This document shows, piece by piece, positions 55,485 through 64,000 of a DNA stretch of 64,000 nt. The DNA lies in contig JAWQUS010000016.1 of the NCBI GenBank assembly GCA_036365455.1, positions 12,795,001-12,859,000 of the forward strand, in the 5' to 3' direction. The translations under genes were made by a program, and so were the position numbers. Below the pieces are notes generated by a model. The model made no database searches, was not told the DNA's origin, and saw only the letters and a program-made list of their open reading frames with translations. Positions within the stretch are counted from its first letter, which is position 1; each line of letters starts with the position of its first letter. The stretch comes from Macrosoma leucophasiata (lineage: Eukaryota > Arthropoda > Insecta > Lepidoptera > Hedylidae).

Positions 55485-56990
55485 ATAAGTATAAATCACT
55501 GCTTAGAGCAAGGAATATTTCCAGACAGTAAAGATTGGTAAAGTAAAACCAATTTATAAATCTGGCTCTAAATCCGATCCTGGGAACTATCGACCCATAT
55601 CCGTGCTTCCAGTAGTATCGAAAATATTTGAAAGAGTCTTATATAATCGATTACAGAAATATCTTGACAAAATCAATTACCTCTATGCCAAACAATATGG
55701 CTTCAGGCCGAGATCCAATACCTTATCGGCGGCTGTAGATCTTGTAAGTAAAATTAAAAACAATATAGACGAAAAGAAAATTGCCCTAGGGATATTTATT
55801 GATTTAAAAAAGGCTTTCGACACGGTCAGTCACGAAATATTGCTAAATAAATTAAAAGACTTTAGAGTGACGGACAGGGCTCATAAGATCTTTAAGTCCT
55901 ATCTTACGAATCGGCAACAGGTTGTTAAAATTGGGAATTATGAAAGTACCTTTAAACTAATAACACATGGCGTACCTCAAGGCTCCATCCTGGGGCCACT
56001 CTTGTTCCTAATTAATATTAATAATATCAATAAGCTAAACATAAAGGGTGATCTAGCATTATATGCAGATGACACCACTATCTTTTACTTTGGACACAAC
56101 GTAGAATCGATCATAGATGATGCTCAAAGAGATATCGTTTTTCTCAATGAGTGGTTTCAAAATAACCTACTAACTATTAATGTAGCTAAAACTCATTACA
56201 TAATATTTGTAGCAAAAATAAAAAAATTGCGAAGTAGACGCCTCTAAAAATTAACAATCAAACCATTAGCATTTCAGACACTGAAAAATATCTAGGTCTT
56301 TATCTAGACAAAAAACTAACTTGGCTGACACACATCAAACATGTAAAATCAAAAATAACTGCGCTTACCGGTGCAATCCGTGGCATTGTCCGCTGTCTTC
56401 CAAAGCAAATACGCTAATAAAACCACATATAGAATATCTAATACAAATCTGGGGTTCCGCGTCTAAAACCAATCTCAATTTAATACAAGTAGCTCAGAAT
56501 AAACTAATAAAAGTCCTATTTAACTACGATTTCCTAGAATCTACAAAAAAAAAATACCTTGAAACTAAAATACTAAACATAGAACAAACATATAAATATA
56601 ATACCTGTATATTAATTCGCAAAATTCTGTAAGTCTGTAAGTAAAAGTGTAAGATATCCATACCGAAATAAAGTTCATTAAAAATAAACATGTACTACAA
56701 ACCAAAGTATTGAGAAATGCCAACAATTTACCACCTAGAACAAATTACGGCAAAAAGAATATAACCTTTGAGAGCGCCCAGATATATAATAAACTTCCAA
56801 ATGACACAAAAGAAATAAGTAATGTGCAATCTTTTAAATTAAACCTTAAGAAATATTTTTCAAATAGTACCAATTAACACTCAATATAATACGGAAGTTA
56901 CCACATCTAGTCACTCTTGATCTGTGTTTCCTTGCAGTGCATTCTTTGTCAGTGTTTTATGAGAATAAAGATTCTTAAACCTGAAATGAG
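55485..56990 (+). mobile_element. 5'-truncated LINE (Jockey/CR1-like), degenerate
   Basis: Plus-strand reverse transcriptase and C-terminal region of a non-LTR retrotransposon. The main frame 55603-56247 shows LPVVSKIFERVLYNRL, FIDLKKAFDTVS (catalytic Asp), VPQGSILGPLLF and LYADDT (catalytic box, 56062-56073). Upstream, YRPISV is reached after a frame change. Downstream, KYLGLYLDKKLTW and IYNKLPNDTKEI are split over several frames to about 56876. The element ends near an AATAAAGATTC tail at about 56963. Frameshifts and stops make it inactive. The clade is inferred from motif wording. Confidence 0.85.
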
Positions 56991-57054
56991 ATTTAGAATG
57001 AATTTGTGCTGTCTCGCAAAACTTCAGGAACGTTTCAGCAGCTAATTTAAATTG

Positions 57055-57137
57055 CGGGATCCGCGGATCCGCGTTTTGAAGGTCCGGGATCCACCAGATT
57101 GATAAGAGGTGCGGGATCCCGCGGGATTGCGGGATCC
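57055..57137. repeat. GC-rich GCGGGATCC cluster
   Basis: GGGATCC or GCGGATCC occurs about five times in 83 bp, including GCGGGATCCCGC, in otherwise AT-rich DNA. Origin unknown. Confidence 0.7.
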
Positions 57138-59974
57138 CCGTTTTTTCCTTTTTTTGCTCTATCAGATAATGCAGGTTTTTTTTTCAAAAGTCATAATTTT
57201 ATCCAACAAAAAATATCGATCATCTTACTACTTTGTCTGTCATACTCGAATATCTTATCACACAGAGAAAGGGACATAGCGAACCATTTACTATCAGATG
57301 GCTATACCCATCGATGTGCTCACCATGTATATTAGCGCTGAGCTTTCTCGATCGTATCAAACAACAAGACTCCATAAAGCTAAGAGCTTAATGTTTATTT
57401 GCTTATTTGCATTTCACAAAAGCATTTTAGTAATTTGTAAATAAACAAAATTCCATCCAATAATTAAGTCCCCAGTAAAAGTTAATCAGGCGTATGCCTT
57501 GTAATAAACGGATGTGGCAGAGATAAGGCACAGCGTGTTGTTTTTAGGATCAGGTTAATTTACCGAGAGTAATTGTTGCTTCAGTAGCTGCATTTCCAGC
57601 GCAAAAAGATACAGAAAATAAACAAGGGTTCCGCTATTTTCCAGGGAAGCTTTGCTTGGCGGGAGCGCAATGATGTGCAAGTTCTGCAACGTCGGAATGG
57701 AGTGGCAAAATTAATCATAAACCAATAAAAAATCGGAGTATATTGGATGTATCTGTAATTATTAGGTTTTATTGGCCAAAAGAGAATAATATTATTTTAG
57801 GCTTCGTACACAAAGGGTCGTTACATATAGTGTAAGAAAAAAAATATCAAAACAAATATCGGCTACTACCAATTCATCTGTAAATTGAATATATTTTGTC
57901 TACGACGGTATTCGCCGCAAATTCCAGCTTCGAAACTAAATCGAACTTGCGTTTCAATTTGATTTTTATATGGCATATTTTTTCAACTATGTTATGGTGG
58001 AACTTTTCGTAAATTTCGTATAGTGCTTTTTGCTGTCATCTAGCTCTACAAAACTATACAAAATTAGCTATGCGAAAAAGTGTAAAAATAAAATTTGAAA
58101 AAAATACTTTATTTTCGGTACCTCGCCTGATATTTGGGGATTGAGAATACCATTTTTTAATTAGACAATCCGTTTTAGAAATATTTATCTTTTAAGTGAG
58201 GATTTTTGTTCGAATCGATATTATCCTTCCCTCTACCAGTTAAGCGGTGGTAATAAGACAGGTGGAATAATTCACAGTGGTACATATACATAAACAATTT
58301 CAAAAGAAAACTATCACGCCTACTTGGACTCAACAACTTCACGAGTAATACGATCAACTCAAAAAATATACTTGGAAAAAACAAAACTCTATACCCGACA
58401 TGCACATGGTCGGTTTTTTAACGTTGCATTCACTCTTCAACATAAAATGCACAGAAGTAATTTCAGTTTCGAATCATAAATCAAGCAATCAATGGTTTTA
58501 TGTTTGATTTTATAAAAAAAGGTTGATAATATCTTGTAGGTAGTAACATAAATACGAATATAGCTGGCCGGCAAATACGAGGCTGAACCTTTCCGTTCGT
58601 GTAATAACGGGTAGCTGAGAGGAGTTTTTCCCGTTTATTGGGTCGTTAGGATATAATTTCATCTTGTGTTTATGACGCCATAAAAAGTTTGCAGCGCTGA
58701 TACAACCACTGTCAATTACTGACATCCGACTCCCTCGTGGCTCTTTGATTCAGAAAATTTTGCCTTTTGGTATCGACGGATTCAAATTCCGTGTCTGTAT
58801 TTTTAGAATGCCGATGAATTGTATTGCGTCGTTATTTTGGCTTCAGAGGAAACTATTTATATTGCAAGTTTTAATTTTAGTTTAATAGGCATTATTGATT
58901 TTTATAAGTTATACTTATCGGTAAATGTGAAACGTGACGTGGGATTTTAAAATATCAATGAAATAAAGAAACTCATTACTTCACATTACTTCAACCGAAA
59001 ATCGTTTACTGCTGGACAAAAGCCTTCCCGACGATGTTGTGCGTCATTTTGGGAAAAATAACTATGCCATAATGTCCACATTTGGCATGCGAGTTGGATA
59101 TCGCCTGAAACTTTACAAAAGTTTATAATAATTTTCTATAAAAAAATATTATGCATAGAAGTTTAAAATGGCATTCTAAAATACGATTCAGCATAGGATG
59201 GATGCGCGTTTATACACATAATAAGTAATTTTTCGCAATCCTAGCAGCCTGTGTGCTTTTATCCCCGATGGCCATACGTCTAATATCGTGTACAGAGAAG
59301 AATTACTGCAAAGTAGATTTTTATAGCTACTTAAAAGTGTTTATCCTAAATTGTTTATCCTAAATCTTAAATTAACTAAAGTGTATATCCAAAAGCGCTG
59401 CCCAAAGTCCCAAAGCCACTATTACACGCAAACAAAGTTGCGGGCACAGCTAGTCTCTAATAAAACGTGAATAGATATTAGAGATACCCGATGACCGTGA
59501 TTTGGAATTGAACGCGAAAGGAATTTCGAAATAGAAAATTCCTGTAAAACAGAGCTTGGTGGGTTGGTATAAATTAATTTTGCCCTGACCCGTGTATTAA
59601 TATTCAGAGCACTCTCAAAGTTCGCTTTAACTGCTAGCGGAAATACTCGAATTTATTAATTTTAGCGACGGCTCTTTACACGTGGGGTCAATGGATAACT
59701 GACGTGTACAAGCCGGTAAATCAGATGTAATCACTGCATTGCCAAAATTGAATCGTGTATGCTCGGGTATCAACTACTATCTACTATGATGTGCATTTTA
59801 GCTAATATTGTACATTTCAATTTCTATTAATATATTTTAATCGTTTTATAATGACACTGGATCTCTATAATTTTACCAATGTTGATAGAGCTCTATATGT
59901 ATATTCAGCGTTATCGGTTTTTTATGTCATGGCAATGGAAAACATGTGCCATCAGATAAAGTTTTTATTCATGA
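57138..59974. other. repeat-poor non-coding region
   Basis: No gene recognised. A GC-richer patch at 58560-58760 and a plus-strand Helitron-type end (GCGGGCACAGCTAG followed by T) at 59440-59453 were noted. Confidence 0.45.
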
Positions 59975-60225
59975 CTAGCTGACCCGGCAAATTTCGTATT
60001 GTCTCACAATGAAATAATGTGTCAAAGGTTTGATGCGGACTATTTGTATGGGAAAATGAAATTGTGGTTTTTAGTGTTTCCCTTCAATTTCTTCATATTT
60101 TCTTACTTTTTAAACCTTCCCTGGACTTCCAAAAATCATTCAAAACCAAAATTATCCAAATCGCTTTAGCCGTTTTCGAGTTTTAACGAGACTAACTAAC
60201 AGCAATTGATTTTTATATATATAGA
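59975..60225 (-). mobile_element. short non-autonomous Helitron
   Basis: Plus strand CTAGCTGACCCGGCAAATT...TATATATAGA, flanked by A and T. Same family as 12818-13074. Confidence 0.8.
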
Positions 60226-60231
60226 TCTATA

Positions 60232-60440
60232 TCTGACGACCCGGTTAGTCCAGCGGTGAGAGATGACCGTTTGATTTGAAGGGTCGCGGGTTCGATCCCC
60301 GCAGCGGAACAAATATTTGTATGGCCTACAGATATTTGTTTCGGGTCTGGGTGTTTGTGTATGTGTTGTATGTGTACAATGGCACCCACGACACAGGTTT
60401 ATACCTACTGTGGGGCTGTGAGAGTAAGCGTATTTTATTT
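60232..60440 (+). mobile_element. tRNA-derived SINE, family S
   Basis: A box TTAGTCCAGCGG (60244) and B box GGTTCGATCCC (60289), then AACAAATATTTGTATGG and a GTGTTTGTGTATG body ending near GTGAGAGTAAGCGTAT. It starts within 10 bp of a Helitron end. Confidence 0.8.
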
Positions 60441-60916
60441 ATTTTATAGATAAAAAGTACTTACTATAAACTTTAGAAAGAATTTAATGCACATGTTTTG
60501 CTAGTTCTTAAGCCTCGGGTTTAAAAAACTCAACAAGATACCATTTGGCGGCAAATACATTATGTAATGCATTGGAGGCTACGCCCTCGACCACCGTCAC
60601 TGAAAACCCAGTGGTTTCGGATACATGATAAAGTTTCAAGGGGGCGAGGAGGGTCATCGGTCGCAAACAAACATTTTAGGGATAATGACTGTTAAAGTAC
60701 GATTTTGATGCTTTTTTATTGTATGGATTTCGACTTGACGTCCCTAATTTAGGAAACATGCGATCCTATTGCCGCTATGACTGTAACTGATTGTATGAAT
60801 CCGGTATTTCGGTATTCTTTACAGCGGCTATACAGTTTAAGCCTCAGGTGTGACAACGCATTAATATCGAGATTCCTAGTCATATGAAGATAATCCGCAT
60901 CAATAAAAAATACGCT
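60441..60916. other. non-coding with family T scraps
   Basis: Weak family T fragments near 60560-60620 and 60838-60865. No gene. Confidence 0.4.
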
Positions 60917-61140
60917 TACACTCACAGCCCCCACACTAGGTATAAACCTGTGTCGTGATGCCGTTTTACACACACAGCACACACACAAACACCCAGATCC
61001 GAAACAAATATATGTATAAATCTCTCTGTGTAAAGATCTGTATGTGTAGGACATACCTACAAACATTTGTTCCGATGCGGGGATCAAACCCTTCGAATCA
61101 AACGGTCGTCTCACGCCGCTGGACTGATCGGGTCGTCGGA
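60917..61140 (-). mobile_element. tRNA-derived SINE, family S
   Basis: Reverse-strand copy containing CCAGATCCGAAACAAATAT and CGCTGGACTGATCGGGTCG. It has an internal duplication-like insertion (about 61013-61060). The frames at 60749-61114 and 60955-61191 are its translations. Confidence 0.75.
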
Positions 61141-61470
61141 TGGGACGGGATATCCAATATACACGGGATACTTTGCAGACCCCTTATGTGAAAACCTGAG
61201 ACCAATATTACTTAAATGTTGATTAAATACCGAAATAAGGTAAGCGTAGGCACTTACCATGTTTTATGATTATGAACCGTCTAGCCCAGATACCTGTAAT
61301 ATGTCCTGAATGTGTCCACCATTACTTTCCCATAAGTTGCCTTATAAAATTTTATAGTGTCACGAAGATGTATGGGTAGGTATTAATGTAATAACGATAT
61401 ATTACGATCGACTATATAACGATAATCGAATAATGAAAATGTAAGTAAGGTAATGGAAGCATTATTTGCC

Positions 61471-61694
61471 TTTTTTATGTAATGGATGTGGCAAACAAGC
61501 ATGCAGTTCACATTAATGTTAAGTGATGACTGCAGCCTATAGACACCCACACAAAGACTTAGGTTAAAATGCAGATGCGTTACCACTCCTGAGGCCTAAG
61601 GTGTTTTGCCTCTGTAAGTTTTGTCTAAGTATATTAGGTAATGCGGTGGTGCCTGCGCCCGCGAGCTCCGTCACTGGAGCTCTACCACCAATAA
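61471..61694 (-). mobile_element. CR1-type LINE tail, family T, internally deleted
   Basis: Reverse-strand copy from TTTTTTATGTAATGG to GAGCTCTACCACCA. The middle segment with GTGTTCCGGTC is missing (junction near 61615). Confidence 0.75.
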
Positions 61695-62204
61695 AACTGG
61701 ACCTCTACAAAGTATCGATTTACGCAATGATTTTGACTTTCTCATGATAAGTGAAGACTACGCTTGTTATTGCTGCTATACATAGGCATAACCCCATTTA
61801 CAGCGTTTTCACACAGCTATATCTATATTGTTTTGGTTCCATGCAGCATCTCGTTTGATGGTGTATGTGTTTGCGCCTGTATAGTGGGTCCAGCAAAAAA
61901 CTGAATGCCCGTGTGAAAGAAGGATTACTCGGCAAGTTTTTCTTTCTTTTTTTTTTCATAGGCGTAGGTAATCACCAAATATCTGTCATCAAATATCTAT
62001 AGATATTAGTTTCTGTAGATATTTTGTGATAGCATCTCCTAGAATATAGTTGGCGATATCATAGGGTGTATGTAGGTAATAGTAGGTATACAGTTGAGAA
62101 GATAATATCAATAACTGTTCATAATTACCGTAATCAAAAAGAAGGGATCCTCACGAAAATTACCATTGAATTGACACACTGACATTTCTCCTATCAAAAA
62201 GAGA
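61695..62204. other. non-coding, no gene seen
   Basis: No repeat or frame recognised, apart from short ATCTRTAGATAT-like palindromic steps near 61996. Confidence 0.4.
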
Positions 62205-62275
62205 GGGGGGGATGGGGGAGGCTTCGGTTTAGCAAAGGACGTCTTTGAGCTGAAATGATGATGATGAACTGCCAT
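62205..62275 (+). mobile_element. RTE-type LINE 3' tail
   Basis: GGGGGAGGCTTCGG...GAGCTGAAATGATGATGATG, the same type of end as at 14945-15022. Confidence 0.6.
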
Positions 62276-62374
62276 TTAAGTGTACCGGCGCGTAACTTTG
62301 CTTTAAATTATGCGTAACTTTAACGATCAAAACGATCATCGCAGGTCTAAAAGAAGTAATCAGCAAATATTGAG

Positions 62375-62860
62375 CTCAATCAATCAATCAAATCACATTT
62401 ATTGTAGAACATGAATACAAGATAAATACAAGATCTAAATGTAATATAAGCGTTCTTCATATCCTCTAATGGGTGTGTCCATACAATAAGTACAATATAT
62501 TATCAAATTGAGATTTAAAAAAAAACTATTAAAAATTAAATTACCTATTCATTAATATAATGGCATTTACAAAAAAACAAACACAAAAAAAATACAAATT
62601 ATGTGAATTGAATGAATATTTAAGTAAGTAACAAAAAGAACAGCAACTCGGACAACCGTTCCATTTGGTGAGCAGCAGGTGTCCTTCGCAATCCCATCGT
62701 CAGCGGATTAGTCCATTGTCCGGAAATAAATCTGCGATGGAAGAAAGGGCCAGAGCTTACTTTGTTCTTTTAGGACACGTGACAAATATAAAGCAGCTTG
62801 CGCCGATGTACTGACCTGTCCGGAGCAATAATGTGAAAGATACCATTGTCTCCCATAGGG
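62375..62860 (-). mobile_element. LINE 3' fragment
   Basis: The minus strand has a basic coding-like stretch (HRRFISGQWTNPLTMG...) ending in a stop. An untranslated AT-rich part follows and ends in AATAAATGTGATTTGATTG with a (TTGA)n-type tail. The pattern fits the 3' end of a Jockey-like LINE; assignment is tentative. Confidence 0.45.
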
Positions 62861-63732
62861 TTTGAAAGAAACCCATTACTTAATACGAAAATATGATATA
62901 TTTATGCAATCTGTTATGGCTACGACTATGGGTGATTGCATAAATATATCACAATCCACAAAGTAGGTACATAATTATATTTTTTCTGATAAAGTGTCTT
63001 TTGCTTTTTTTATACATTCTATAATTAATGCTTAATTTTGTAACGCGATTCATAATTATAATTATTGCGTAATTATACCTATATTATAATGTCCGGTAAA
63101 CTAGCGATTTAAGAAATGTGACGCTAGTGCGCCCAGACACCAATTTTTTCTTAATAGTTTAGCAGGCTTAGAGTCTTCGAATTTCCTCCTTATTTTTAAA
63201 ATGTTTTAAATTACATATTACTTACGTAATTTTAAACATGTTTTCTTTTTTAACTTGTTACTTTAGTCCAATCGTCTTCAGTTCCTTCTACCAAGTTTCC
63301 ACAGTTCAGGTATTCACAGTTCTTCATTTCAGTTTCCTCTGATGGTAGAGCTTTGGACGTACTATTAGGGAATTCACCGCTTAACCACACGGGTACCTTG
63401 TACGTTGATAATAAAAGCTTATGTTGATTGATTTTGGATAATTGGAAAGTTAGTTTTCGATTTTTGACAGGTTAGTCCGGCTGTGTGCGACGACCGCTTG
63501 AAAGTTCGATTTCCGCACTTGAGGTCTCGGTAATTGTGCATTGTGTTCTTGGGAAAAATAAAAATACAACAACCTTCCATTATTAAACTGAGATATTATT
63601 ATGCATGTCATGCATTCAGTTCTGCATAATATTAATATTTATTCAAATTGACTGAAACATTAAAGCACTGAAACTTCAGTTGGAAAAACAATATATTTGT
63701 AATTATGCCATTTCTTTGTACCTACTTAATAA
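62861..63732. other. non-coding; possible tRNA-like scrap at 63465-63530
   Basis: No gene. GGTTAGTCCGGCTG followed by AAAGTTCGATTTCCGC near 63470-63515 resembles a decayed family S SINE head. Confidence 0.4.
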
Positions 63733-63876
63733 GCCTGGGTTGCACCAAGATATTTGTTAAAGTTAAAGTTATTGTAACATTTCACGTCCTTCTCTAACTT
63801 TAACAGATTTTTTTAAGTAAGAGAAGGATATGAAATGGTACAATAACTTTAAGAAATATCGCGGTGCAACCCAGGC
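63733..63876. mobile_element. 144-bp MITE, PIF/Harbinger-like
   Basis: Arms of about 57 bp (GCCTGGGTTGCACC...GGTGCAACCCAGGC) with TAA on both sides (63730-63732 and 63877-63879). The 3-bp TWA target duplication is typical of PIF/Harbinger. Non-coding. Confidence 0.75.
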
Positions 63877-64000
63877 TAAGAATGTTTACAAGATGTAAGA
63901 GTTTCAAAGTGTTCCGATACTAATAACCAATAACCACTGGGTAAACGATACATATAACTGTTATTGATACCGACATTGAATCTCATTCCGATATTATTTC

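Noticed and set aside
1..64000. CRISPR arrays, operons, bacterial promoters or phage genes
   Set aside because: Spliced genes, poly(A) signals and retrotransposons show a eukaryotic genome; no direct-repeat/spacer array fits.

Overview
This is eukaryotic nuclear DNA, AT-rich and crowded with transposons, almost certainly from a lepidopteran (moth or butterfly). The evidence is the mix of repeats (CR1-type LINE tails with short poly(A), RTE tails ending in ATGATGATG, short Helitrons running TC...CTAG, tRNA-derived SINEs with A and B boxes, BEL/Pao and copia elements) and an insect-type aldo-keto reductase gene with short exons and GT-AG introns. Only one host gene family is recognisable, so most of the window is intergenic or long-intron DNA.

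Layout. 1-13.6 kb: two tandem plus-strand aldo-keto reductase genes. The first lacks its 5' end at the window edge. The second has a promoter-like start, but I cannot find the exon that should carry the catalytic Asp and Tyr. Its first intron is filled by a minus-strand RTE LINE (itself hit by another LINE) and a Helitron nested in a second repeat. 14-18.9 kb: CR1 tails, Helitron remnants and a possible promoter/5'UTR. 18.95-25.53 kb: a complete BEL/Pao retrotransposon (minus strand) with 442-bp LTRs that read as identical, a 5-bp target duplication and one intact 1780-residue polyprotein. 25.5-34.3 kb: quiet DNA with MITEs and a Helitron carrying a tandem array. 34.6-42.2 kb: a 33-bp-arm hairpin, a cluster of nine TATCGATA sites, then a long satellite of GATGAG/GATTAG units in both orientations, split by a complete copia element (minus strand, 156-bp LTRs, 5-bp target duplication). 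43.2-48.7 kb: two inverted copies of a non-autonomous DNA transposon with CACAGTAAATAG termini, 7-bp target duplications and the start of a THAP zinc finger, best explained as a P-element-like family. 49-64 kb: Helitrons, SINEs, CR1 tails, a degenerate LINE reverse transcriptase and MITEs.

The two LTR elements are the only intact autonomous transposons. The reductases share splice phases throughout and arose by local duplication. The features that most deserve checking are the P/THAP-like pair, the TATCGATA cluster beside a fold-back satellite, the Helitron whose empty site is preserved about 39 kb away, and the reductase with the missing active-site exon. All calls come from reading the sequence; no database search was possible.
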